NCBI GenBank assembly: GCA_038238115.1
Contig: JBBRYB010000006.1
Location: 89,016 to 153,015, forward strand
Length of the DNA: 64,000 bases
Direction: 5' to 3'
From: JBBRYB01 sp038238115
GTDB taxonomy: Bacteria > Actinomycetota > Actinomycetes > Propionibacteriales > Nocardioidaceae
Shown: piece by piece, positions 45,306-54,220 of the stretch
Position numbering within the stretch: the stretch's first letter is position 1
Layout: every line of letters starts with the position of its first letter
Notes under the pieces: model-generated
Seen by the model: only the letters and a program-made list of their open reading frames with translations
What the model was told of the DNA's origin: nothing
The model's database searches: none
Made by a program: the position numbers and the translations under genes

Positions 45306-46094
45306 ATGGCGCTGACGACCCTTGCCGAGACCCTGCTGGCGCTTCACCGGCCAGGCGACCCGGTCGTCGTTCCCACGGTCTGGGACCCCTGGTCGGCCCA
45401 GATCGCCGCCCAACAAGGCTTCCGTGCATTGACAATAGGCAGCCACCCGGTGGCGGATGCCCTGGGCCGCCAGGACAACGAGGGGATGGGGCTCGACGAG
45501 ATGCTGGCTCAGGTCAGGCTCATCACGTCCTGTGTCGACCTGCCCGTCTCCGCCGATCTCGAGGCGGGCTACGGCGTCGAGCCGGCTCGAGTGATCGAGG
45601 GGTTGCTCGAGGCGGGTGCGGTCGGGCTCAACATCGAGGACACGGTGCACAGCGAGGCTGGCAGGCTGCGCTCCGACACCGAACATGCCGAGTACGTCGC
45701 CGGGCTGCGGGCGGCCGCCGATGACTCCGGCGTACACGTGGTGGTCAATGCGCGGACCGACATCCTGCTGAAGGAGGTGGGACCGGTCGAGGACCGGGTC
45801 GACCGTGCCATCCTCCGGCTGACAGCAGCCGCACAGGCAGGCGCCGACGTGCTCTACCCCGTGGGCATCCACACCGACGAGACACATCAGCGGCTGACCG
45901 CTGAGCTGCCGCGACCGGTCAACGCCATCGGCCGCCCGAGCGTCGACGCGCTGACGCATCTGGCCGGTCTCGGCGTGGCACGGGTGAGCTTCGGCCCGCA
46001 CCTGCAGCGCGCGCTGGCGACGGCGGCAGCCGACATCTTGGCTAGCTGGCGTCCTGTCGACATCGTGGTCGCCGCACGCCCACCGGGGACCTGA
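45306..46094 (+). CDS. Isocitrate lyase / PEP mutase superfamily protein
   Basis: 262 residues from ATG 45306, with GGAGG about ten bases upstream. Signatures are WDPWSAQIAAQQGFRALTIGS, the magnesium site SADLEAGYG, GLNIEDTVHS and VNARTD. The small size fits the 2-methylisocitrate lyase / PEP phosphonomutase-like group that makes or breaks C-C or C-P bonds next to a carboxylate. The isocitrate lyase catalytic KKCGH is absent, so oxaloacetase, carboxyphosphonoenolpyruvate-type or unknown activity is possible. It overlaps the next gene by one base. Confidence 0.85.
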   Translation: MALTTLAETLLALHRPGDPVVVPTVWDPWSAQIAAQQGFRALTIGSHPVADALGRQDNEGMGLDEMLAQVRLITSCVDLPVSADLEAGYGVEPARVIEGLLEAGAVGLNIEDTVHSEAGRLRSDTEHAEYVAGLRAAADDSGVHVVVNARTDILLKEVGPVEDRVDRAILRLTAAAQAGADVLYPVGIHTDETHQRLTAELPRPVNAIGRPSVDALTHLAGLGVARVSFGPHLQRALATAAADILASWRPVDIVVAARPPGT

Positions 46095-47230
46095 TGACGA
46101 TGCCGGCAAAGGGCTGGCGGGGCCCGCCGGGAGGGTACCGCCCGAGCCTCGCCACGACACGCATCAGCCTGGGTCGATACGCTGCCGAGGTGTCGAGGGA
46201 GAGGTTCGGCTTTGCGACCGCGATAGCGATCGGGCTCACCGCGACCGCCATCGTCGTGTCGTTCGTCTATAACCTGCCGTTTCGCGACCCGGACGGCTTG
46301 GCCGGACCGACGTATGTCCGGCTTCCCATCTTCTTGGCGATGGCGTTCTGCACCGACGTGCTGCCGAGGGCCGCTCGCCGAGCCTACCGGGCACGGTCGC
46401 TGAGGCAGTTGGGACCTCAGTTCGTCGCGGTGGCCCGGGAGCGGTGGCCGCTGGACCATGTCCGGTTCGCGCTGCTGGGTCTCGGCAGTTGGTATCTCAC
46501 CTATGTCGCGTTCCGCAACCTCAAGAGCTTCGTGCCGTTCGTGCATCCGGAACGCTTCGATGCCGCCCTTGCCCGGATCGACCGCGTGCTGTTCTTCGGC
46601 AACGACCCCGCTGTGGTCCTGCACGACCTGATGGGCACGAGCTGGGCCGCGCACTTCATGTCATTCATCTACATCCTCTGGATCGTGCTGGTGCCGGTAA
46701 GCCTGGTGGCGGCGCTCGTGTGGTCGCGCAGCATTTCCGGCGGTTCCTGGCTCGTTACCGCTGTCGGTGTCGACTGGGTGCTCGGGGTCGCCACCTACTT
46801 CTTGGTCCCCACCGTGGGGCCGATCTACGCTCGCCCTGGCATGTTCGCCGCACTGGACCATACCGATGTGTCGTCGCTTCAGGCGCTGATGTGGTCGGAG
46901 TACAAGGAGGTGCTCGCCGACCCGAGAGCTACCGAGGCGGTGCAGAGCATCGCTGCCTTCGCCTCACTGCATGTGGGCATCACCGTGACCGTGTGCGTGA
47001 TCGCGCACTGGCTGGGGTTGAAGGCGTGGGTGCGCTGGTCGTTGTGGTGCTTCCTCTTCCTGACCGTCCTCGCCACGATCTACCTTGGCTGGCACTACTT
47101 CGCCGACACCCTCGGCGGCGTCGCACTCGGCGTGGCAGGCGCCTGGATCGGAGCGGTCGCCACCGGCAACCACGTACGCGGTAGACCGGTTCATCGGATG
47201 ATCGCCGAACGCCAGCCCGCCGCCTTGTAG
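46094..47230 (+). CDS. PAP2-type membrane phosphatase / inositol phosphotransferase-like protein
   Basis: 378 residues with about six transmembrane helices. The PAP2 catalytic motifs are ASLHVGITVTV (motif 2, Ser-His) and YLGWHYFADTLGG (motif 3, His and Asp). A PTVGPIYARPG loop after the fifth helix is characteristic of AUR1/inositolphosphotransferase-like PAP2 proteins. It probably acts on phospholipid or isoprenoid phosphates at the outer membrane face. The ATG overlaps the preceding stop by one base. Confidence 0.85.
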   Translation: MTMPAKGWRGPPGGYRPSLATTRISLGRYAAEVSRERFGFATAIAIGLTATAIVVSFVYNLPFRDPDGLAGPTYVRLPIFLAMAFCTDVLPRAARRAYRARSLRQLGPQFVAVARERWPLDHVRFALLGLGSWYLTYVAFRNLKSFVPFVHPERFDAALARIDRVLFFGNDPAVVLHDLMGTSWAAHFMSFIYILWIVLVPVSLVAALVWSRSISGGSWLVTAVGVDWVLGVATYFLVPTVGPIYARPGMFAALDHTDVSSLQALMWSEYKEVLADPRATEAVQSIAAFASLHVGITVTVCVIAHWLGLKAWVRWSLWCFLFLTVLATIYLGWHYFADTLGGVALGVAGAWIGAVATGNHVRGRPVHRMIAERQPAAL

Positions 47231-47339
47231 GCGCCGGCCCCTAGGGCAGGGGTGACACGAGTGCTGAGAGTCGCGATGATGAGGCTGGACCTGCCATGGG
47301 CGCGTCGCAACAGGTGGCGCCGGTGGCTATCGTGGCGAG

Positions 47340-47606
47340 ATGATCAGACGACGTGTGGTGGTGCGCGGCGACGTGCAGGGCGTCTTCTTCAGGGACAGCT
47401 GCCGAGACGCCGCGCAGCGGGCCGGCGTCGCCGGCTGGGTGCGGAACCGGGACGACGGGGGAGTGGAGGCGGTCTTCGAGGGCGAGTCCGAGGCCGTAGA
47501 GTCGATCTGCGCGTGGTGTCGGCATGGCCCGGCGCATGCGCACGTGGAGGCCGTCAACGTCACGGATGAGCCGTCGACGGGCGAGCGCGGCTTCACCGTC
47601 CGCTGA
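47340..47606 (+). CDS. acyP: Acylphosphatase
   Basis: 88 residues. The active-site loop VRGDVQGVFFRDSC carries the phosphate-binding Arg18, and the catalytic Asn36 is in GWVRNRDDGGVEAVFEG. Full length for the family. It hydrolyses acyl phosphates such as carbamoyl phosphate or 1,3-bisphosphoglycerate. It lies alone, 109 bases after the PAP2 gene, and converges on the broken TPP-enzyme gene. Confidence 0.93.
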   Translation: MIRRRVVVRGDVQGVFFRDSCRDAAQRAGVAGWVRNRDDGGVEAVFEGESEAVESICAWCRHGPAHAHVEAVNVTDEPSTGERGFTVR

Positions 47607-47642
47607 GCGGTCCAGTCGCCGCGGCGTGGGCAGGTGCGTCGC

Positions 47643-49462
47643 TCATCTCGCCTCGTCCGGCACGGCCATCTCAGTCGCCTCGATGGGGCAGTAGCTCCTG
47701 CGCCTTGGTCTGATGCCCTCCTTGATCACGCCCCAACGGTCCTCGTCGCCCTTCAGTATCGACAGCGCTGCGTCCTTCATCTGCTCGAACGTCGCGTGTG
47801 GCGGGATGGGCGGGACGCCGGGGTCGCAGATCACGTCCAGAACCGTCGGGCGGTCCGCCGACAGGGCGCTGTCCCAGGCAGCTCCGAGGGCGTCCGGGTC
47901 GTCGATCGTGATGGCCTGCAGCCCGAGGCTGGCCGCGAACCCGGCGTACGACACGTCGGGCAGCGTCTGGGACTCGGCGAACTTCGGAGACCCCTCCATG
48001 GCGCGCATCTCCCAGGTCACCAGGTCGAGATCGTTGTTGTGCTGTACGGCGATCACCAGCCGCGGGTCAGACCACTCCTGCCAGTAGTGCTTGATCGTGA
48101 TGAGCTCGGCCAGCCCGTTCATCTGCATCGCGCCGTCGCCGGAGAAGACGATCACCGGCCTCTCGGGGTGCCCGAACTTGGCGCCGATGCCATATGGCAC
48201 AGCTGGTCCCATCGTCGCGAGGTTGCCCGACAGCGAGCCGCGCATGCTGCCGTGGAACTTCAGCTGGCGGGCGTACCAGTTGGCCGACGACCCGGAGTCG
48301 GCCGTCACGATCGCGTCGTCCGGCAGCCGCCCGGATAGCTCGGAGAAGATCCGCATCGGGTTGACGGGCTTCGCCTCGACCATGGCCTCTGCCGCCATCT
48401 CCTCCCACCACCGGGTGACGTTGGACTCGATGCCGTCACGCCATGACCGGTCCTCCTTGCGCTGGAGCAGGGGGATGAGGGCGCGCAACGTGGTGGCCGC
48501 GTCGCCGACCAGGTTGACCTCGTAGGGGTAGCGCATCCCAATGAGCTTGGCGTCGATGTCGATCTGGACGCCGCGCGCCTGGTCAAGCTGCGGAATGAAC
48601 TGCGTGTAGGGGAAGCTCGATCCGACTGTCAGCAAGGTGTCGCAGTCCTGCATGAGCTCGTAGCTGGGACGGGTTCCGAGCAGGCCGATGGAGCCGGTGA
48701 CGTAGGGCAGCTCGTCGCTGAGCACATCCTTGCCGAGCAGCGCCTTGGCCACGCCGGCTCCGAGCACGTCGGCGACCTGCTCGAGCTCCGCCCGGGCACC
48801 TCGGGCGCCGACCCGGCCAGGATCGCCACCTTGGTCCCCTCGTTGAGGAGGGAGGCGGCACGCTGCATCGCCTGGTCGTCCGGTGCGATGGTGGTCCAGT
48901 CGATTCCGATGCTCGACGGGACCATCTTGAACGCGTGGCCGGGCGGGGAGTACTCCAGCTCCTGCACGTCGGCGGGGATGATGAGCGCCGTGGGGGCTCG
49001 TTCGGCGAGGGCCGTGCGGATGGCCCGGTCGAGCACGTTGGGCAACTGCTCAGGCACCGTGACCATCTGCACGTAGTCGCTCGCGACGTCCTTGAACAGG
49101 CTCAGCAGGTCGACCTCCAGCTGGTAGGAGCCGCCCATCGCACTTCGGTTCGTCTGGCCGACGATGGCCCGACGGGGACGTGGTCGAGCTTGGCGTCGTA
49201 CAGGCCGTTGAGCAGGTGGATCGCCCCTGGGCCGGAGGTGGCCATGCAGACACCGAGCCGTCCGGTGAACTTCGCGTAGCCGGTCGCCTCGAAGGCGCTC
49301 ATCTCCTCGTGCCGCGACTGCACGAACTTGGGGTTGTTGTCGGCTCGGCCGTAGGCGCCGAGGATGGCGTTGATCCCGTCACCGGGGCAGCCGAAGACCG
49401 TGTCCACCCCCCCAGTCACGTCGGCGTTGCAGCAGATAGTCGGCGACGGTCGTGGCGGCCAT
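47643..49462 (-). pseudogene. Thiamine-pyrophosphate enzyme (pyruvate oxidase/PoxB-like) with three frameshifts
   Basis: The family begins at ATG 49462 (MAATTVADYLLQRRRDWG). It then needs one G removed from the seven-base C/G run at 49407-49413 to reach VDTVFGCPGDGINAILG. It needs one base added near 49168-49170 to reach GQTNRSAMGGSYQLEVDLL, and one added near 48812-48814 to continue GAGVAKALLGKDVLSDELPYVTGS. The last 374 codons carry the TPP motif SGDGAMQMNGLAELI. Corrected length is about 606 codons, normal for PoxB-like quinone-dependent pyruvate dehydrogenase or acetolactate-synthase-like enzymes. All shifts sit at C/G runs. It is the last gene of the GMC operon. Confidence 0.85.
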
Positions 49463-49510
49463 CGGGTTCCTCCTTCGGTCGGCGGGTGCGCCGGTTGGGC
49501 GCGGGTGCGG

Positions 49511-51130
49511 TCAGGCCTTGCTGAGGTGGTCGGCGGCCCGCGCCGCGACGCTCATGATGGTGAGCGCGGGGTTGGCGCTGCCCTGGGTGGGCAGCACGCT
49601 GCCGTCGGTGATGTAGAGGTTCGGTACGGCGAACGCACAACCCGTGCCGTCCACCACGCCGTGCTGCTCGTCAGCAGCCATCCGGGCGCCCCCGACCAAG
49701 TGGGCGTAGCGGTTGATGGTCATCACCTCGTCGGCGCCTGCGGCCTTGAGGATGTCCTCCATCACCGACTGGGCGGCGGCCATCAGCTGTTTGTCGTTGT
49801 CACACATGGAATAGGAGAAGCGCGCGACGGGCAGCCCGTACCGGTCGGTCTCCTCCGCGAGGGTGACGCGGTTCTCGGCCCGCGACAGGAACTCGCACAG
49901 AGCACCGAGGCAGGACCAGTGCACATAGTCGCTCATGTACTCGCGCAGCGAGCGGCCCCAGTGGCCCTGGGCGGCGACGTGTTCGGCCCAGGTGATCGGC
50001 AATGGCGAGACGGTCTGGATGCTGAAACCTCGTTTGTAGGGCTTCGTGGGGTCGGTCTCGTAGAACTGCTCACTGCTGACCTCCGGAGGTGGCGCCTTGT
50101 ACATGCGCACCTCATCGTCGAAGCGACCACCGGTCTGCGGAGCGCCCTGCACCATCAGGTAGCGACCGACCTGGTCGAAGTCGTTGCACAGACCGTTCGG
50201 GAAGCGCTTCGACGCGGAGTTGAGCAGCAGCCGCGGCGTCTCGATCGAGTAGCCGGCTACCGCGACCATGCTCGCGCGCTGGAAGCGAGGCACACCGGCT
50301 TTGACGTAGTGCACACCGCGTGCGCGCCCGGTGCGGTCGTCGACCTCGACGCGGGTCACCATCGCCTCAGCGCGCACCTCGGCACCGTGGGCGAGGGCGT
50401 CCGGCACATGGGTGATCAGGGGAGAGGCCTTCGCGTTGACCTTGCAGCCCTGCAGGCAGAAGCCGCGGTAGATGCAGTGTGGGCGGTTGCCGAAGCGCCC
50501 GTTGGTGATCGCGACCGGCCCGACCCGGGCCTCGATCCCGGCGGCGCGAGCACCGCGGAGGAACACCTCACCGTTGCCGCCGACCGGATGCGGCCGATGC
50601 GGATAGGAGTGCGGGTCTCCCCACGGCCAGTGGTCGCCGGCGACAGGAAGCTCGGCCTCGATGTCGCGGTAGTACGGTGCCAGCTCGTCATAGCAGATCG
50701 GCCAGTCGGCGCCCACGCCGTCTCGGCTGAGCGTCTCGAAGTCACTGGGGTGGAAGCGCGGCGTGTAGCCGGCATAGTGCACCATCGAGCCGCCGACGCC
50801 CCGGCCGGAGTTGTTGGAGCCGAGCGGGACGGGGTCGTCGCCATCGATAACTCGCGTCTCGTTCCAGTAGAGGTGATGGGAACCTCGCTCGTCGCTGACC
50901 CAGTCGGTGTCGGGGTCCCAGAACGGGCCGGCGTCCAGGGCGACCACGCGCCAGCCGGCTCGTGCCAGGCGCTGCATGAGAGTCGATCCCCCGGCGCCGC
51001 AGCCGACGATGGCCAGGTCGACCTCGTCGTCGTCGGCGAAGCGGCGCATGTCGCGACGCAGGCTGTGGTTGGTGCGGCTTCCGTCGGTGGGCAGCAGCCA
51101 CGCGGACTCGTTGCGGGAGCGGACGCGCAT
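49511..51130 (-). CDS. GMC-family FAD oxidoreductase (choline/glucose dehydrogenase-like)
   Basis: 539 residues from ATG 51130. FAD binding is VDLAIVGCGAGGSTLMQRLA with LDAGPFW downstream. The middle GRGVGGSMVHYAGYTPRFHPSDF and the C-terminal GGARMAADEQHGVVDGTGCAF plus LYITDGSVLPTQGSANPALTI are typical GMC. Together with the adjoining subunit 3-like protein it suggests a two-subunit sugar or alcohol dehydrogenase of the gluconate 2-dehydrogenase type. Its ATG overlaps the preceding stop by one base. Confidence 0.92.
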   Translation of the reverse strand: MRVRSRNESAWLLPTDGSRTNHSLRRDMRRFADDDEVDLAIVGCGAGGSTLMQRLARAGWRVVALDAGPFWDPDTDWVSDERGSHHLYWNETRVIDGDDPVPLGSNNSGRGVGGSMVHYAGYTPRFHPSDFETLSRDGVGADWPICYDELAPYYRDIEAELPVAGDHWPWGDPHSYPHRPHPVGGNGEVFLRGARAAGIEARVGPVAITNGRFGNRPHCIYRGFCLQGCKVNAKASPLITHVPDALAHGAEVRAEAMVTRVEVDDRTGRARGVHYVKAGVPRFQRASMVAVAGYSIETPRLLLNSASKRFPNGLCNDFDQVGRYLMVQGAPQTGGRFDDEVRMYKAPPPEVSSEQFYETDPTKPYKRGFSIQTVSPLPITWAEHVAAQGHWGRSLREYMSDYVHWSCLGALCEFLSRAENRVTLAEETDRYGLPVARFSYSMCDNDKQLMAAAQSVMEDILKAAGADEVMTINRYAHLVGGARMAADEQHGVVDGTGCAFAVPNLYITDGSVLPTQGSANPALTIMSVAARAADHLSKA

Positions 51131-51777
51131 CACTCACCTCGCCGCAGTGGGTCGAGATCGGGCTGCTGGTCGCGGACCTCGAACGGCTCACGCTTGCCGA
51201 CGCCGGCGTTCTTGTAGCCGCGTGGGTACGCCGGCCCGGAGAAGCCGATCTCGTCCCAGGCCCACGGGTGGGAGTAGAACGCCGTACACGCGTATCGCGT
51301 CCATAGGCTCCACACCTGGGCGGCGGGGAGGCCGTGCCAGGCGTCGGAGCCGAGGTCCTGGACCGCTTGTACGAGCCTCGCCTGCTCGTCGAGTGAGCAG
51401 GACGCGAAACCGCGACCGAATTGCTTGGCTGCGTCGGCGTCGAGGTGGCTCAGGGTCTGGCACCAGGCGTCGCCGTCGGGTGGCATGTCGGCGTAGTGCC
51501 AGCCGTCGGACTCACCTTCAGCCAGGCGGGCGTCGATCATTGCCGTGACGGGAATCCTGCGCTCGTCCGGCTCGTCGCTCTGGTCGAGGAGCTGTACCAG
51601 CAGGCAGGTCGCGACGGCCTCCTGCTCGGGGGTGAAGTAGCGGATGTCCGGTGGTGGCCCGAGCCGGGACAGCACCACCCCTGCCGTGACCTGGTCCCAG
51701 GCGCCGGACTAGTCGACGGTGTCGAAGCCCGGGAACCGGTTGAGGGGGTCGTTGTGTGAGCTAGGCAGCGGCGTCAC
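51130..51777 (-). pseudogene. Gluconate 2-dehydrogenase subunit 3-family protein with in-frame amber codon
   Basis: A GTG at 51777 overlaps the preceding stop (GTGA) and reads MTPLPSSHNDPLNRFPGFDTVD. A TAG at 51709-51711 is followed in the same frame by SGAWDQVTAGVVLSRLGPPP and the rest of the protein (to 51130). The pieces before and after the TAG together look like the usual N-terminus of this family, so the TAG interrupts a continuous protein of about 215 residues. CAG to TAG is the simplest change. A shorter product could start at a GTG near 51678. The family is the small partner of GMC dehydrogenases. Confidence 0.75.
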
Positions 51778-52238
51778 TTCTCACGCCTCAGCAGCGCGGC
51801 GAGCAGCCCCATGCCCCCGACCATGGTCACCAACAAGGGAGCGAGCAGCGGCGGGCCCATCTCCATGTTGTAGCGGGCGTTCGACCAGCCACCGGGCTTC
51901 TGCGCGATGCCGCGGGCGTGCAGGTAGGTGCCCTGGAGCCCGTTCGCCACGATCGCCGCCGATGCCACGGGCAGCGCTGTTGTGGCCATCCGCGGGCTCA
52001 GGAAGCCCGCAACTCCGGCCGCGGCGCCGACCGGTCCCATGCAGACAGGGATCCACATCAGCCTGTTGCCGAAGCTCGCGCTGTCGTGCTCGAAGTAGAT
52101 CTCCACCGCCGTGACGATCGCGCCGACCGCCGTCAGGCCCGACAGGCTGCGCTGGAAGTGACCCGTCTCGATGTTGTGCCGTGCCTGCCCGACCCTGCCG
52201 AGCAAGCCAGCGCCGGCTGTGTGCTGCTGGCGTTTCAC
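51774..52238 (-). CDS. Small membrane protein of the GMC operon
   Basis: 154 residues with a GTG start and GGAGGG seven bases upstream. Four hydrophobic segments are visible (LTAVGAIVTAVEIYF; IPVCMGPVGAAAGVAGFL; ALPVASAAIVANGLQGTYL; LLVTMVGGMGLLAALL). An internal HARGIAQKPGGWSNARYNMEMGPPL loop contains several basic residues. Function unknown. It is the first gene of the minus-strand operon and overlaps the next start by three bases, so it may anchor the dehydrogenase in the membrane. Confidence 0.8.
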   Translation of the reverse strand: MKRQQHTAGAGLLGRVGQARHNIETGHFQRSLSGLTAVGAIVTAVEIYFEHDSASFGNRLMWIPVCMGPVGAAAGVAGFLSPRMATTALPVASAAIVANGLQGTYLHARGIAQKPGGWSNARYNMEMGPPLLAPLLVTMVGGMGLLAALLRREK

Positions 52239-52277
52239 CTGTGTCCCTCCATCATGATCTGGTCCCTGTTCGTTACC

Positions 52278-52316
52278 CGCAATCGTTGCGCTTATGCAAA
52301 TGATTCGTTCTATACT
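52278..52316. promoter_or_regulatory. Divergent promoter with MarR operator core
   Basis: The complement strand reads TTGCAT (52294-52299), then three bases, then the 13-base palindromic core CGCAACGATTGCG (52278-52290). This places the core directly after a -35-like box of the minus-strand operon. Toward marR, TATACT at 52311-52316 is a good -10. The same core occurs at 56038-56050. Confidence 0.7.
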
Positions 52317-52342
52317 GCCGGAGTGAATCGTCAGGTCGACAG

Positions 52343-52810
52343 ATGAGCAGTGGCCTTGACGCTCAAGTCGATGCCGTCATGCGGGCGTCCCGGGTGCTCG
52401 TCGCCGTGGCGGCCCGGTCGGTCGCGGAGATCGAGCACCAGGTAAGCCTGTCTCAGCTGCGGATCCTCGTCATGGTTGCGACCCGCGGTCCGCTCAACCT
52501 GAGCAGTGTCGCCGAGGCGTTGGACGTGCATCCCTCGAACGCGACCCGAGCCTGCGACCGCCTCGTCACGCTGGGCCTGCTCCACCGCGCGGAGTCGCCC
52601 ACCGATCGGCGCCACCTCTCGCTCACGCCCACGCCCGAAGGCGCGGCCCTGGTCGAGTCGGTGATGCAGCGACGACGGCAGGCGATCGAAGCCGTCGTGA
52701 GACATATCCCGGCTGAGCACCGCCGGGGCCTGGCTCCTGCCCTCGAGGCCTTCGCGACGGCGGCTGGAGAGTTCACCGACGAGGAAGCCCACCTCGGCTG
52801 GACTCTCTAG
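52343..52810 (+). CDS. MarR-family transcriptional regulator
   Basis: 155 residues. The winged helix-turn-helix spans about 35-105: LSQLRILVMVATRGPLNLSS, ALDVHPSNATRACDRL (recognition helix) and the wing DRRHLSLTPTPEG. It is divergent from the GMC operon, with a CGCAA-N3-TTGCG operator in the shared promoter, which is the classic autoregulatory layout. A second copy of the operator lies before the GH15/SDR operon, so it probably controls both. The ligand is unknown; phenolic or oxidant ligands are common in the family. Confidence 0.92.
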   Translation: MSSGLDAQVDAVMRASRVLVAVAARSVAEIEHQVSLSQLRILVMVATRGPLNLSSVAEALDVHPSNATRACDRLVTLGLLHRAESPTDRRHLSLTPTPEGAALVESVMQRRRQAIEAVVRHIPAEHRRGLAPALEAFATAAGEFTDEEAHLGWTL

Positions 52811-52815
52811 CGCGC

Positions 52816-53178
52816 TCACCGCCTGCCCGCATCCATCCCCCGCTTGACCCTGCCGGCGGCAACGAAACCACCAGCCGCGAACGCGCCGGCGACGGCTGCG
52901 TCGGTGAGCGCGGTACGTCGCCTGGTCGCACTCACGACGGCGAGCGCCACCATGCTGGCCGAGTGCAGCGCGTCGACCACACCGCCGAGCCGGGCCACGG
53001 TCGGCGTGGGCGCCGCACCGGTGATCGCCGCCTGGAGCAGGTGGCGCCCTCCCAGCACCCGGGCGACGATGCGGCCGGGCCGGTCGAGTGGCTGGCTGGC
53101 TAGGTGTGCGGCGAGCGCGTCGGGCCTGGCCAGCTGCAGACATCCGTAGGCGGCGCGCACCGCGGCCAGCGCCATCAT
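52816..53178 (-). CDS. Hypothetical protein, alanine-rich
   Basis: 120 residues from ATG 53178, which overlaps the SDR stop by three bases. Segments such as RPDALAAHLA, GRIVARVLGGRHLLQAAI and ALTDAAVAGAFAAGGFVAAG are moderately hydrophobic, possibly two or three membrane helices. No family is recognised with confidence. It ends six bases from the marR stop on the other strand and is the last gene of the GH15-SDR operon. Confidence 0.7.
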   Translation of the reverse strand: MMALAAVRAAYGCLQLARPDALAAHLASQPLDRPGRIVARVLGGRHLLQAAITGAAPTPTVARLGGVVDALHSASMVALAVVSATRRRTALTDAAVAGAFAAGGFVAAGRVKRGMDAGRR

Positions 53179-54188
53179 CGACGTACCAGCCTGGTGAGCG
53201 CGGCCACCCCGAGTGCTCCTGCGGTTCCGGCGAGGAGGCCGTGGTGCTGTGAGGCCCACAGCTGGACGCTGCGCGTCTTCGACCGGTTGTCGAAGACGCC
53301 GTGGGCTCCGAAGTCATGGCCGTCCTTGCCGTCGGCCGGTTCCCACAGGTTGACCGGTTGGTCGGGGTCGCGGGGCTCGTCCGTCTGCTGGGCGCTGAAG
53401 CCGGTCCGGGCAAGGTAGCGGTCCAAGATCCCCGGCGCGACGGCGTTCGCGGCCAACGTCCCCATCGTGCTGCCTCCCACCCAGTACTCGCGGCGGCGCG
53501 GGTGGTCCGCGGCGTACAACACGGCCCTCGCGGCGACTTCGGGCTGGTAGATCGGCGGCACCGGCTGAGCGTGATGGGGCAACCTGGACAGTACCCAGGA
53601 GAACTGCGGCGTATTGACCGCCGGCATCTGCACCATGGTGACGTGCACGTTGCTGTGCTCGTGAAGCAGTTCGGTGCGCAATGCCTCGTGGAAGCCCTGG
53701 ATGGCGTGCTTGGAGCCGCAGTAGGCGCTCTGCAGCGGGATGCCACGGTAGGCGAGTGCGGACCCGACCTGCACGATGGTGCCCGAGTCGCGTGGCTGCA
53801 TGCGCTTGAGCGCGGATTGGGTGGCGTAGACGTAGCCGAGGTAGTTCACCTCGGTGACTCGCTTGTACTCCTCGGGCGAGATCTCGGTGAACGGGGCGAA
53901 GACCGACGTGAAGGCCACGTTGACCCAGACGTCGATCGGGCCGAGCTCCTGCTCGGCCCGCTCAGCCGCCGCCTCGACCTGGTGGGGGTCGGACACGTCG
54001 GTGGGCAGGATCAAGGATGTGCCGCCGGCTGCCTGCACGTCTGCCGCAGCGCCCTCCAGGCCGGCTTGCCCCCGCGCGACGAGTGCCACCTTGGCGCCGC
54101 GAGCGGCAAACGCCTTCCCTGTGGCCCGGCCGATGCCTCCACTGGCTCCGGTAACGACGACGATGGGTGCGGCCTTGGGTGTGCTCAT
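53175..54188 (-). CDS. Short-chain dehydrogenase/reductase with C-terminal extension
   Basis: 337 residues. The Rossmann motif is VVTGASGGIGRATG, and the catalytic residues are Ser in VQVGSAL and the YCGSKHA motif (Tyr, Lys). An N-terminal SDR of about 250 residues is followed by a C-terminal tail of about 85 residues containing GLLAGTAGALGVAALTRLVRR, a likely membrane-associating helix. It oxidises or reduces an alcohol/ketone with NAD(P). It lies 32 bases after the GH15-like gene in the MarR-controlled operon. Confidence 0.9.
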   Translation of the reverse strand: MSTPKAAPIVVVTGASGGIGRATGKAFAARGAKVALVARGQAGLEGAAADVQAAGGTSLILPTDVSDPHQVEAAAERAEQELGPIDVWVNVAFTSVFAPFTEISPEEYKRVTEVNYLGYVYATQSALKRMQPRDSGTIVQVGSALAYRGIPLQSAYCGSKHAIQGFHEALRTELLHEHSNVHVTMVQMPAVNTPQFSWVLSRLPHHAQPVPPIYQPEVAARAVLYAADHPRRREYWVGGSTMGTLAANAVAPGILDRYLARTGFSAQQTDEPRDPDQPVNLWEPADGKDGHDFGAHGVFDNRSKTRSVQLWASQHHGLLAGTAGALGVAALTRLVRR

Positions 54189-54220
54189 ACAGGACTCCTC
54201 AGAAGGGTGGGGCTGTCTGC

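Noticed and set aside
49364..51217. Plus-strand open frame of 617 codons
   Set aside because: It is a shadow of the GMC oxidoreductase gene on the other strand, whose motifs are clear; GC-rich antisense frames are commonly open.
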